The position numbers and the translations under genes were made by a program. The notes under the pieces are model-generated. The model worked only from the letters and a program-made list of their open reading frames with translations. It did no database searches and was not told the origin of the DNA. From positions 1 to 57,917 of the forward strand of contig CAZWZH010000051.1 in NCBI GenBank assembly GCA_964638775.1: 57,917 nt of DNA, in the 5' to 3' direction. Shown one piece after another: positions 41,733 to 50,675 of the stretch (its first letter is position 1; each line of letters starts with the position of its first letter). The stretch comes from Azophilus sp964638775. Lineage in GTDB: Bacteria; Pseudomonadota; Gammaproteobacteria; Pseudomonadales; Azotimanducaceae.

Positions 41733-43934
41733 ATGAAGCACTTGTTGAGACAGCAATTGTGCGCAGGAGTTCTGATCTCCGCGGGATTCGGCACCATCTC
41801 GGCCGCGCTGGCCGACACGGCTGCACCGGCCGCCGCTCTCGTGGAAGAAATCGTCGTAACCGCGCGTCTGCGCAGCGAAAGCCTGGCGGAAGTCCCCGTC
41901 ACGGTGAACGCGTTCTCTCGGCAGGACATTGAAGATGCAGGCATCAGGCGTCCCAACGACTATCTGTCACTTGTGCCCAACGTGACGCTGGTGGAGGCGC
42001 AGAACGCGGGTACCACCTTTCTCACCATCAGGGGTATCACGCAGGTACGCAACAACGAACCGCCCGTGGCGGTCGCGGTTGACGGCATGCTTCAGACGAG
42101 CCCGAACCAGTTCAATCAGGCGCTGCTCGACATGGCGCAGATCGAAGTGCTGAAGGGGCCACAAGGCGCCCTTTACGGTCGAAACGCCATCGGGGGAGCC
42201 ATCAACATCACGACCCGGGGGCCCAGCGACGAGTTTTCCGGGCGCGTGCAGGTCGGCGCGGGAAACGGCGAGCGGTTCGAGGGCCGGGCATCCCTGGCCG
42301 GGCCGCTGGCGGCCGGAATAGCCTGGTATCGCATTGCCGCAAGCTGGTCCGACCGCGACGGATACCTGGAGAACGTCAATCTGGGTGGGCATGTCGACCC
42401 CCTGGAGGACAAGAGCATACAGCTACGGCTCGACTGGCTGTTGAGCGATGCCTGGACGGCCGACCTGAGGTTCTATGCGTCCGACACCAAGGGCGGTTCG
42501 CTCAATTACAACTGGCAAGCTTACGACTACGAACTCGATGCCTTCACCTTCGCGCCGGGAGACGCCAACAACACCGACCTGATCTACGAGCAGAACAACC
42601 GGGGCGAGAACGAACGCGACATCCTGGAGGCGGCCATCAAGCTGGAACGCGAGGCGTCCTGGGGAACGCTGACTTCCATCACGTCGTTCAACAGGCTCAA
42701 GGAATGGTACGGTTCCGACCAGGCTCCCTACAGCGAGAGCCTCACCCAGTACCCGTTCGGCCCCGGCATTCCGTTCGACGGTATTGCGCAGCAGTACTGG
42801 GATGTCGATGCCTTCAGCCAGGAACTCCGCCTCACTTCCCGGAGCGAACAGCCCCTGCGCTGGCTGCTGGGCGCCTACTACGTGGGTAGCGACCGGTTCA
42901 TTTCATCGCCTGTCGTGGACGATACGGGCACCGGCATTGTCCGCGTCGAGCGCCGACCCACCGGCGCCAGGGAACCGGCCACGTTCTCGTTCCTGGCGGA
43001 CGACAACGACAACACCGCGTTTGCGGTATTCGGGCAACTGAACTACGACGTTACCGACAGCTTTGAAGCTTCAGTCGCCCTTCGCTACGACGAGGACGAG
43101 CGCATTCAGACGACATCGCCGTTCCACACCGGAGGCGCGCCGAACGAGCGGCGCGGGGAAACCTTCGACAAACTGCAGCCCAAGGTCTCGTTGCGCTACA
43201 GCTTCTCCGGGAGCGCGAACCTCTTCGCTTCGTACAGCGAAGGGTTCCGCAGCGGCCAGTTCAACCAGTCCGGCACCGCAGCCGCGGCCATTGCGGCCGG
43301 CGTCAACGGTGTGTTCGATGTTGTGGGCCAGGAAGAGACGCGCGCCTTCGAGGTAGGCTTCAAGGGGCGGACGATGGACGGCCTCGCCAGTCTCAATGTT
43401 TCCCTTTTTACCACCGACGTAGACGGGCAGCAGTATTTCCTGTTTTTCGCACCGACCAGTTCCCAGGTGCTCGCCGGCATCGACCGGGTCGACCTGGTGG
43501 GCGGCGAGATCGAACTTTCCGCTGCCCTGACCGAAGGGCTCGAGATATACGCCGCCTACGGGTTCACCGACAGTGAAATCGAGGAGTACAACGTTCAGCC
43601 CGCGTTCGAGGGGAACAAGGCCCCCTACGTACCGCGGGATACGGTGAACCTGGGCTTTCAATACCGGGCGCCCGTGGCGGGAGGCGTCAAGCTGCTGATG
43701 CGTGGCGATTACCAGAGGCGCGGCAAGCAATATTGGGACCCCGACAACTCATCGGCGCGAAACGCGGTGAGTCTTGTGGGCGTTCGCGCTGGGCTGGAAG
43801 GCGAACGCTGGTCGCTCATCGCCTGGTCGAAAAACCTCCTGGATGAAACCTATCTCGCCGAGTACGTGCTCGGCGGCTTCGTACACCTTGCCGAACCACG
43901 TTCCTACGGCGTTGAATTCACGTACAATTTTTGA
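41733..43934 (+). CDS. TonB-dependent outer-membrane receptor
   Basis: 733 residues with a signal peptide (MKHLLRQQLCAGVLISAG... ending near ALA), a TonB-box-like EEIVVTARLRS and a plug domain (VPVTVNAFSRQDIEDAG, IEVLKGPQGALYGRNAIGGAINI) followed by a beta-barrel that ends in the aromatic residue of YNF. Uptake of a scarce substrate driven by TonB. It is cotranscribed with or adjacent to a regulator and lies divergent from a hydantoinase, so its ligand may be the substrate of that pathway. GGAGAG precedes the ATG. Confidence 0.92.
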   Translation: MKHLLRQQLCAGVLISAGFGTISAALADTAAPAAALVEEIVVTARLRSESLAEVPVTVNAFSRQDIEDAGIRRPNDYLSLVPNVTLVEAQNAGTTFLTIRGITQVRNNEPPVAVAVDGMLQTSPNQFNQALLDMAQIEVLKGPQGALYGRNAIGGAINITTRGPSDEFSGRVQVGAGNGERFEGRASLAGPLAAGIAWYRIAASWSDRDGYLENVNLGGHVDPLEDKSIQLRLDWLLSDAWTADLRFYASDTKGGSLNYNWQAYDYELDAFTFAPGDANNTDLIYEQNNRGENERDILEAAIKLEREASWGTLTSITSFNRLKEWYGSDQAPYSESLTQYPFGPGIPFDGIAQQYWDVDAFSQELRLTSRSEQPLRWLLGAYYVGSDRFISSPVVDDTGTGIVRVERRPTGAREPATFSFLADDNDNTAFAVFGQLNYDVTDSFEASVALRYDEDERIQTTSPFHTGGAPNERRGETFDKLQPKVSLRYSFSGSANLFASYSEGFRSGQFNQSGTAAAAIAAGVNGVFDVVGQEETRAFEVGFKGRTMDGLASLNVSLFTTDVDGQQYFLFFAPTSSQVLAGIDRVDLVGGEIELSAALTEGLEIYAAYGFTDSEIEEYNVQPAFEGNKAPYVPRDTVNLGFQYRAPVAGGVKLLMRGDYQRRGKQYWDPDNSSARNAVSLVGVRAGLEGERWSLIAWSKNLLDETYLAEYVLGGFVHLAEPRSYGVEFTYNF

Positions 43935-43959
43935 AATTTCAAGGCGACCGGACAGCGCA

Positions 43960-44544
43960 ATGTTGCATCGTGAAAAGGCCGGGGGAGGGCGTGCCCGCTT
44001 CGCCACCGGCCAGACCATCCGGGCGAGGCGGCAGGAACTGGGCCTTACCCTGCAGGCTCTTGCGGACAAGTCGGGGCTTTCCCCGGCTTTCATTTCGCAG
44101 GTCGAGCGCAACCAGGCCAGTGCGTCCATGGTTTCGCTCATGAATCTCGCCCAGGCGCTGGACGTGAGTGTAACGGCATTCATGGAACTGCCCCTGGGCG
44201 AAGCCCCGGTCCGGAGGAGTGCCGATCCGCAATACATCGAAATCGAATCGCCCGTGCAATACATCCAGCTCAGTGCGGGCATGAAGTTTCAGCAGATGGA
44301 TGCCGTGCTGATGGTCATTCCGCCGGGCCATGTCTTTCCCGTAGACCAGCGCGAGGGTGAAGACTTCCTCTATGTGCTCAAGGGTGAGCTCTATACCGAG
44401 TTGGGGTCGCTGAAGGAAACCTTGCGGGAAGGCGACAGCACCCACTTCAATTCACGCACCCCGCATACCGCCAGGAACCTCACCGACAAGGAGGTTGTAC
44501 TCCTGTACGTCGGCACGCCCAGCGTGTTCCAGGCGGAGCAATAG
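43960..44544 (+). CDS. XRE family transcriptional regulator with C-terminal cupin domain
   Basis: 194 residues. The helix-turn-helix occupies about residues 15-70 (TIRARRQELGLTLQALADKS, FISQVERNQASASMVSLMNL), and the cupin sensor domain runs from about 105 to 185 (PPGHVFPVDQREGEDFLYV, YTELGSLKETLREGDSTHF). HTH-cupin regulators sense small metabolites bound in the cupin and control nearby catabolic genes. ATG 43960 starts 25 bases past the TonB stop; no strong ribosome site is visible. It probably controls hyuAB and the receptors. Confidence 0.88.
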   Translation: MLHREKAGGGRARFATGQTIRARRQELGLTLQALADKSGLSPAFISQVERNQASASMVSLMNLAQALDVSVTAFMELPLGEAPVRRSADPQYIEIESPVQYIQLSAGMKFQQMDAVLMVIPPGHVFPVDQREGEDFLYVLKGELYTELGSLKETLREGDSTHFNSRTPHTARNLTDKEVVLLYVGTPSVFQAEQ

Positions 44545-44555
44545 CGAACGATTCC

Positions 44556-44870
44556 GTGGAGGCCTTTCCGATCGGGCGCCCGCGCGACGACGAACGCCTG
44601 GAGTCGAAGCGTACGTTCGAGGTGGGCGGCGTCACCCTGGAAATCGGCACCGGGTTCCTCAAGGCCGGCACGCGCATGCCCGACCAGGGCAACTCCAGGC
44701 ATCCGAAACGCGAGATCACGCTCATTCTCGAGGGCGAGATCACTACCGTATCGGGAAACAGAACCAGAAGTCTGCGAGCCGGCGACATCGTGACCATCCC
44801 CCCTGGGCAGGAGCAACACACCGTCGTGCACCGCGACACCAGCCTGCTGTGGATGTTCTTCGGAACCTGA
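44556..44870 (+). CDS. Cupin domain protein
   Basis: 104 residues from GTG 44556, 11 bases after the regulator gene. It contains a small single-domain cupin barrel: HPKREITLILEGEITTV is the first cupin motif and GDIVTIPPGQEQHTVVH the second. The usual metal ligands appear reduced: one H-x(5-6)-E site seems partly kept. Function is unknown; in this setting it could be a ligand-binding or isomerase accessory of the same pathway. No clear ribosome site. Confidence 0.7.
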   Translation: MEAFPIGRPRDDERLESKRTFEVGGVTLEIGTGFLKAGTRMPDQGNSRHPKREITLILEGEITTVSGNRTRSLRAGDIVTIPPGQEQHTVVHRDTSLLWMFFGT

Positions 44871-45186
44871 GGCCGGGCCGGTCGCGCGTTGCCCACTCCG
44901 ATTGCAGGCTTTGCCGTGGCCAGGCGCCGGTACGGTTGCGGATGTCGCAATCCGCCCAGTTCATGGCGCATGGGCTGCCTTCGGGGCTGCGCGGCGCCAG
45001 GCGTCCGAGTCGTAAAATCCTCGTTGAACTGCGCCGTTTGCTAACGTAGCATTTTTGGCTTCGCCGTTCCCGAAAGTCCGAGGCAGCCCTGCTGCCTTTC
45101 GTTCTTCCGCCTGTTTTCCTGCGAATGAGGTGAGCGACTTCGAAAGCTGTATTTCATTACCGGCTCCCGGTGGGGGGGAGCGCCTG
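44871..45186. other. 316-base intergenic region upstream of the second TonB receptor
   Basis: No gene is credible. A candidate promoter TTGAAC (45024-45029), 17 bases, TAGCAT (45047-45052) lies in the right half. The bases TGCTA-ACG-TAGCA (45039-45051) followed by TTTTT form a small hairpin with a T run overlapping it, which could end transcription of the cupin gene. The left part has nothing recognisable. Confidence 0.5.
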
Positions 45187-47679
45187 ATGTGTCGATTCAA
45201 CGGACGGCCGAACCGCCGTCGAGCCCGCCCTTGGATAGCGGCGCTTTCCGTGGCCGCAATGGCCGCCGTCCCGTTCGCCGTTGCGGCCGAGGGCGACTCG
45301 CACGACCACGAGATTGAGGAAATCGTCGTCACCGCGGATCTCGGCAGCATGCCCGGCAGCGATGTCCGGTCGATATTCGGGTTCGGCAAGTCGATACTCG
45401 AAACGCCACGGTCCGCCTCGACGATCAGCGAAGAGATGATGAGCCGGTTCATCATCAGGGACATCGACGAACTGATCGCTCTCGCGCCCGGGAGCTTCAC
45501 GCAGTCGTTCTTCGGTGTGGCCGGCACGCTGGATATCCGCGGGACCACGGGCGAGATCTACTATCGGGGCATTCGCCGCCTCGACAATCCGGGCAACTAC
45601 CCGACGCCGATTGCCGCCTCCGACCGGGTGGATGTCGTTCGCGGCCCCGCGTCGCCCATTCACGGCCCGTCCAAGATCGGCGGGTACGTAAATTTCAACC
45701 CCAGGTCCGGGCACGTCGGTGCGGGCCAGGATTCCGTCTCCGGGTCCGTGGGTGTGGAAGCCGGATCCTGGGAAAAGCGGGTGGCCACCGCCGAGATCAG
45801 CGGCCCGGGCCGGTTGGGGGGCCGTGATTTCGGCTACCACCTGTATGCGGAGGTCGAGGACTCCGACAGCTACTACCGAGGCCTCACCACCGACCAGACC
45901 ATCGTGCAGGCTTCCATCGACACGCACGTCAACCGCGTGGAAATCCAATTCGGCGGCATGTACCACGACTATGACGGCGCCGAGAACGCCGGCTGGAACC
46001 GCATCACCCAGGCGTTGATCGACGACGGCACCTACATCACCGGCGATCCGCTGCCGCTCGATACCGATGGCGACGGCTACGTCTCCCACCAGGAATTCGA
46101 TGTCAACGGGGACGGTTTTACCGACCTGAGCCCGTTTGCCGCCGGCTTGACCCCCGGGACCCAGGCCCCGCTCAATCCGTCGGGGCCGTTCCCCGGCTCC
46201 TGCCGCATAGGAAGCACCCTGGTGTTCGGTTGCGAGCCCCGCTTCCTGGCCCTTGTGAATCCCGGCACCGCCAGGATTCGCGGCAGCCAGGTGCTGGTGG
46301 ACCCCGACGATTTTCAGACCGCGGAAGTGACAACGCTCTATTTCGATGTCATCCACGAGACAGACGGCGGCTGGGAATGGCGCAACCAGATGTTCTTCGA
46401 GGCGTACGATGTCGTTACCGAGGTCGCCTACGGTTTTTCGCAGTTTCACGACTCCTGGGTGTTCGAGGACAAGTTCGTCCTGTCCCGGCGATTCGAGTGG
46501 GACGGGGGCGGCATGGCGTTGCAGATCTCCCCGTCGATCCGGTACACGAACTTCGAGCACGGCGACGACTACACCAACGAGTACTTCGACCGGCGCGACG
46601 TCACCCGCCCCGCCAGCTCCCTGGACCGGCGCCTTCTGTCGACCCAGATCGATGCAGATTTCACCGATTATTTCATCGGCGACTATCTCGACCTGGGCTT
46701 CGCGGTCATGGCCGACCTCGACTGGCACGGTTTCAACGCCGTGGCGGGGGCACGCTACGACGTCATCGACATGAAGAGCCGGCAGCCGGTGGAGAAACTG
46801 CTGTTGCCGAGCTCGCGGAACTTCTGCCTGGATGCTTCCTGCACGGTGCTCGATGCCGAGGACGAGGTCGAGGGTGTGTCCTGGACCCTGAGCCTGAGCT
46901 ATGCGGCGGCGTTCGGGCTGCGCCCGTACGTCACGGCCTCGAGGCAGTCAACGGTCATCGCGGGGCAGGGCGCGGACCTGACGACGTTTAACATCGCCGC
47001 GGGCCGGGCATTCGACGAGTCCAAGCTCCTCGAGTTCGGCCTCAAGGGCAGCCTCTTCGACGACCTGTTCTACTTCGCGCTCGCGGTCTACGAGCAGGAG
47101 CGGGTGGATTTCTCCGCCCAGCAAATCGTCACCAATCAGGCCGCGAAAACCGAAGGCCTGGAATTCGAGCTGCGCTGGCTGGTCACCGACAGGCTGCTCC
47201 TGAGTTTCGGCTTTTCCGACATCGAGGTCGTGAACCTCAATACCCTGGACCGGGGCGGGCGGTTCAGCTTCATCGGCGCCGACGATGTGCCGGGCATCCC
47301 GCGCGGCGCCATCTATGGGGGAGCCCTGGCGGGAATTCTGATCCCGGAAACGCTGGATGCCCGCCGTGCCGGAATTCCCGAACACATCTGGTCGGTTACC
47401 GGCACCTATGACTTCGGCCGCGGCATGGCCGCGAGCGTCAGCGTGGTGGATGTCGATTCCACCCATTCGGGATTCACCAAGCGGGTGAAGCTGCCCGCAT
47501 ACACCCTCGTCAACGCCGGACTGGTCTACGAACGGGGCAACTGGATGTTCAGCGCGGCGGCCAAGAACCTGACCGACGAACGATACTTCAGGTCGAACTT
47601 TCCCAACCTGTTCGGCGGTGTGGTGGTGCTTCCGGAGTTGCCGCGCAACTATGCGGTGCGTGTACAGTACCGGTGGTAG
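45187..47679 (+). CDS. TonB-dependent receptor with EF-hand calcium-binding loops
   Basis: 830 residues from ATG 45187, preceded by GGGGAG. The signal peptide runs to about AVAAEG, then HDHEIEEIVVTADLG as TonB box and a plug domain with ETPRSASTISEEMM, DVVRGPASPIHGPSK. The barrel ends VRVQYRW. Unusual are a perfect 12-residue EF-hand loop DTDGDGYVSHQE at residues 292-303 and a second, weaker loop DVNGDGFTDLSP at 305-316, in what should be an extracellular loop. The ligand is unknown. Confidence 0.88.
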   Translation: MCRFNGRPNRRRARPWIAALSVAAMAAVPFAVAAEGDSHDHEIEEIVVTADLGSMPGSDVRSIFGFGKSILETPRSASTISEEMMSRFIIRDIDELIALAPGSFTQSFFGVAGTLDIRGTTGEIYYRGIRRLDNPGNYPTPIAASDRVDVVRGPASPIHGPSKIGGYVNFNPRSGHVGAGQDSVSGSVGVEAGSWEKRVATAEISGPGRLGGRDFGYHLYAEVEDSDSYYRGLTTDQTIVQASIDTHVNRVEIQFGGMYHDYDGAENAGWNRITQALIDDGTYITGDPLPLDTDGDGYVSHQEFDVNGDGFTDLSPFAAGLTPGTQAPLNPSGPFPGSCRIGSTLVFGCEPRFLALVNPGTARIRGSQVLVDPDDFQTAEVTTLYFDVIHETDGGWEWRNQMFFEAYDVVTEVAYGFSQFHDSWVFEDKFVLSRRFEWDGGGMALQISPSIRYTNFEHGDDYTNEYFDRRDVTRPASSLDRRLLSTQIDADFTDYFIGDYLDLGFAVMADLDWHGFNAVAGARYDVIDMKSRQPVEKLLLPSSRNFCLDASCTVLDAEDEVEGVSWTLSLSYAAAFGLRPYVTASRQSTVIAGQGADLTTFNIAAGRAFDESKLLEFGLKGSLFDDLFYFALAVYEQERVDFSAQQIVTNQAAKTEGLEFELRWLVTDRLLLSFGFSDIEVVNLNTLDRGGRFSFIGADDVPGIPRGAIYGGALAGILIPETLDARRAGIPEHIWSVTGTYDFGRGMAASVSVVDVDSTHSGFTKRVKLPAYTLVNAGLVYERGNWMFSAAAKNLTDERYFRSNFPNLFGGVVVLPELPRNYAVRVQYRW
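46060..46134 (+). other. Coding region of paired EF-hand-like loops in the TonB receptor
   Basis: Codons 292-303 have Asp at loop positions 1, 3 and 5, Tyr at 7, Ser at 9 and Glu at 12, the canonical calcium pattern. Codons 305-316 keep Asp, Asn and Asp at 1, 3 and 5 and Asp at 9 but end in Pro. Confidence 0.7.
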
Positions 47680-47715
47680 GGCCACACACCCATTCAACCG
47701 AACCAGGAGGCATTC

Positions 47716-48351
47716 ATGAAACTCTACGACACCAAACTGGCGCCGAATCCGAGGCGCGTGCGCATATTCATGGCGGAAAAGGGGATAAGCTGCGATACAG
47801 AGCAGGTCGATATCGTCAAGGGCGAAAACCTGGAGGAATCCTATCTCGCCGTCAATCCGCGCGGGCTGCTGCCGGCGCTGGTTCTGGACGACGGCACCGT
47901 GCTTGACGAAAGCGTGGCGATCTGCCGCTACCTTGAGGAAACCCAACCCGAACCGCCCCTGATGGGCACGGGAGCCCTTGGCAAGGCGCAGGTGGAAGCC
48001 CGGCAACGGCACATGGAATTCGACGGGCTGCTCGGCGCCGCGGAGGCTTTCCGCAACGGCTTTCCGCTGTTCTCGTCCCGCGGCCTGGCCGGCACCGCCG
48101 GTCCCGTGGACGCCATTCCCGCCCTGGTGGAAAGGGGCACGGCCACGGTATTGCGTTTTTACCGCGGCCTTGACGAAGACCTGGCCAATTCGACCTTCGT
48201 CGCCGGCGACGACTTCACCATCGCCGATATCACCGCACTGTGTACCGTGGATTTTGCGGTGGGTGCGGCCAGGGTCCCCATTCCGGACGATTGCGGAAAC
48301 CTCAAGCGCTGGCACGCCGAGGTTTCCGCCAGGCCGAGCGCCGCCGCCTGA
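47716..48351 (+). CDS. Glutathione S-transferase family protein
   Basis: 211 residues. The N-terminal thioredoxin-like GST domain (MKLYDTKLAPNPRRVRIFMAEKG, then NPRGLLPALVLDDGTVLDESVAICRYLEE with the glutathione-binding Glu-Ser pair) is followed by an all-helical C-terminal domain (VAGDDFTIADITALCTVDFAV with the N-capping box). GSTs conjugate or isomerise electrophilic compounds. AGGAGG lies before the ATG. It ends 19 bases from the convergent DUF3300 gene. Confidence 0.93.
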   Translation: MKLYDTKLAPNPRRVRIFMAEKGISCDTEQVDIVKGENLEESYLAVNPRGLLPALVLDDGTVLDESVAICRYLEETQPEPPLMGTGALGKAQVEARQRHMEFDGLLGAAEAFRNGFPLFSSRGLAGTAGPVDAIPALVERGTATVLRFYRGLDEDLANSTFVAGDDFTIADITALCTVDFAVGAARVPIPDDCGNLKRWHAEVSARPSAAA

Positions 48352-48370
48352 GCGCCGGCCGGGGCCGACC

Positions 48371-50260
48371 TTAGCGAAGGTTTTTCGGCCGCCGCCGGTC
48401 CGGTTGCCGCGCCTCCCTCTGCTGACTGGCTCGGGCGGGCCTGACCGCCGGTGGGGGCTTCGCGACGCGCTGCACATTTCGCGGTGCGGATTGCGGTGCG
48501 GATTGCGGTGCGGATCGCGATGCGAACGGCGGTGCGGACGGCTGCGAGGACGGTCGCGCGGCTCTCGCGGCATGGCGCTTGACGGCGGAGGTAATTGCAT
48601 TCCGTGACATGGCCGGAGCCGTTTCACGAGACGACGGCGCCGCTCTGGCCCCGGGGGATGGGGTCTTGGGCCTCTGGCGCTGCTGCACCCCGGACAGGCT
48701 GTTCCGGGTGGGTTTCCGGACGGAGGCGGAACGAGTCGTGCGCGGCGGCCGCTCCCGTGCGGGCAGACGCGGTGACACGGCGGGGCGTTGCACATCAGCG
48801 GGCCTGCGGATCTGGGTCGAGACGCCCGGTCGCTGCACGCTAGCGGGCTTGCGGATCGGGGTCGAGACGGCAGGGCGTTGCATGTTTGCGGGCTTGCGTA
48901 TCGGGTTTGCGACAGCAGGGTGTCGCACGTTCGCGGGCTTGCGGATCGGGGTCGAGACGGCAGGACTTTGCACGTTTGCAGGCTTGCGGATCGGGGTCGA
49001 TATCCGCCGCGATTGACTGGATGCGGCGTTCCCGACGGGCCGTTGGCGGATCTGGCCAGTCGTTGCATTCAAGGTTTGCGGGCGTGCCGAGGAAGCCATT
49101 CTCCTGGTCCCTTGCGAGCGAACCGCGCTCTGTCCCGCCCTTCTTTCCGAAGAGGCGCCCGGTCGCCCGGCCGCTTTTACCGGAACATGCCCCGACCGCT
49201 TGCCGGGCAGGGCGACGGCGGTTCGTTCCATGCCGCGGCCGGCGGGCAGGGGAGGCGGAGCCAGCTGTGCGAGCTCGTCCGCAGGACGTGCGTCCGTCCC
49301 GCCGGGCCGGCTTCCGACGCCGCGCCGGTCGGGCCGGCGGCCGGGCCTCGAGCCGCGATGCCGGTCGTCGTTTCGCCAGCGGTTGTCGTCGTGGTGCCGC
49401 CGGTCGTGTCGCCGCAGGCGGTCCCGGTGGTAGACGTTCAACCAGACATGGGGCCGGCGGTAGTAGAAGGGATCGTAGTAGGAGTACCCGAAATAGGGGT
49501 GGTCGTGAAACCCGTGATGATGCCAGTGGAGGCTCCGGCTGTACCAGCCGATACTGAAAGCCGATGTCACGCCCCAGAACGCGCCGCTGGAAAAGTAGTG
49601 GCCGCTCGGATACGGGTAGTAATAGACAGGATAGGCGCGCGGGTAGTAGTGATAGACGCGCCTGGGCTGGTAGCTGACCACCTCGACCGGGTCGTAGTAG
49701 GGAACGTAGATGACCTCGGGTTCCGCGGGTGCGATCTCGATGGCGCCCGCGTCGCTGACGGATACCACCTGCTTCTCGTCGCTCTTGAGATTGCCGGCCG
49801 CGGAGGCCTGGGCCCGGAAATCGGCGACGGCGGCGATGACATCTTCCTGTTGCAGGAGCACGGCTTCGCCGAGTTGCCATGTCCACTTCAGCTCCCGTTC
49901 GAGCAGCGCGACGATTTCCGGATAGTTCAGAAGGGCCACGATCGAGGCGTCCCACTCCACGTCCGGTTCGAGGCTGGGGTCGACCTCACGCTCCTCAAGG
50001 AATCGAGCGGCCAGAACGATCTGCAGAGGAAAAGTGGATGCCGGCAGCACGATCGCCAGCAGGTCGTCCGGATAGAGGGCGACTGGGGCTACCAGGGCTT
50101 CGAGTTCGGCGCCGGTCAGTGGTGCAACGGGCTCGATGCTCACCACTTCATGTGTTTCCGCCGTAAGGGGGCTGGCCGACACGATGCCCGCAAGGCAGAT
50201 CAACAGGATTGCCGTTAACAGCAGGGCACAGCGAGTCCTGAACGATGCCCCGGTTGTCAC
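48371..50260 (-). CDS. DUF3300 domain secreted protein with Ser/Pro/Arg repeat tail
   Basis: About 629 residues. I set the start at a GTG (50260) because the frame, open further left, becomes antisense to the next gene. A signal peptide (ALLLTAILLICLAGIVS) precedes the DUF3300 domain (residues about 45-310), recognisable by LTGAELEALVAPVALYPDDL, the repeated ERE-type patterns and YVPYYDPVEVVSYQP, then a Tyr/His-rich stretch. The C-terminal 300 residues are basic and low complexity, with five 15-residue repeats of the form STPIRKPANVQRPAV. DUF3300 proteins are exported and uncharacterised. The true start is uncertain. Confidence 0.75.
   Translation of the reverse strand: MTTGASFRTRCALLLTAILLICLAGIVSASPLTAETHEVVSIEPVAPLTGAELEALVAPVALYPDDLLAIVLPASTFPLQIVLAARFLEEREVDPSLEPDVEWDASIVALLNYPEIVALLERELKWTWQLGEAVLLQQEDVIAAVADFRAQASAAGNLKSDEKQVVSVSDAGAIEIAPAEPEVIYVPYYDPVEVVSYQPRRVYHYYPRAYPVYYYPYPSGHYFSSGAFWGVTSAFSIGWYSRSLHWHHHGFHDHPYFGYSYYDPFYYRRPHVWLNVYHRDRLRRHDRRHHDDNRWRNDDRHRGSRPGRRPDRRGVGSRPGGTDARPADELAQLAPPPLPAGRGMERTAVALPGKRSGHVPVKAAGRPGASSERRAGQSAVRSQGTRRMASSARPQTLNATTGQIRQRPVGNAASSQSRRISTPIRKPANVQSPAVSTPIRKPANVRHPAVANPIRKPANMQRPAVSTPIRKPASVQRPGVSTQIRRPADVQRPAVSPRLPARERPPRTTRSASVRKPTRNSLSGVQQRQRPKTPSPGARAAPSSRETAPAMSRNAITSAVKRHAARAARPSSQPSAPPFASRSAPQSAPQSAPRNVQRVAKPPPAVRPARASQQREARQPDRRRPKNLR
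48780..49005 (-). repeat. Five tandem 45-base repeats in the DUF3300 gene
   Basis: The repeats encode 15-residue units of the pattern S-T-P-I-R-K-P-A-N-V-Q-R-P-A-V. They diverge by a few bases each. A second, shorter array of 12-base units encoding S-A-P-Q lies near 48480-48545. Confidence 0.75.
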
Positions 50261-50675
50261 CGCCGCCAGATTGGCCCAGGAAAGCCGAACCGCCGGTTCC
50301 GATAACCGGGAAAGCCCGGTAACGGGTTCTGAGATTTCTTCAAGGGATCCCGGGCAAGCGCCTGTACGGAACCTTGTCGGACGGAACGCCTTTGTCCGAT
50401 CGCCGGAGACAGTCACGTCAGGTAAACCTCCGTTCGCCACACATCGCTCGCGTACACCGTATTGCCTGGAACCTGAACAATGGCTTAACGGGGCTCTGCT
50501 GCGCGGGGGGGCCCTGCCCCTGACTCCGGAGTTCCCTGGTAGAAACCATCTCTCTCCACATGTCTCCACAGGACACCAGTCAATTGTCTCCGTTCTGCGG
50601 TGCGACGTTTTGCCGGGCCACAAGCCGTGCACGGCGAGTAGAATGAAAACTTCGGCATTCACCGGAGGTCCGATT
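50261..50675. other. 415-base divergent intergenic region
   Basis: It separates the DUF3300 gene from the S41 peptidase. No gene, strong palindrome or promoter consensus is obvious; the DUF3300 start is uncertain, so the coding edge could lie a little either way. Confidence 0.4.
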
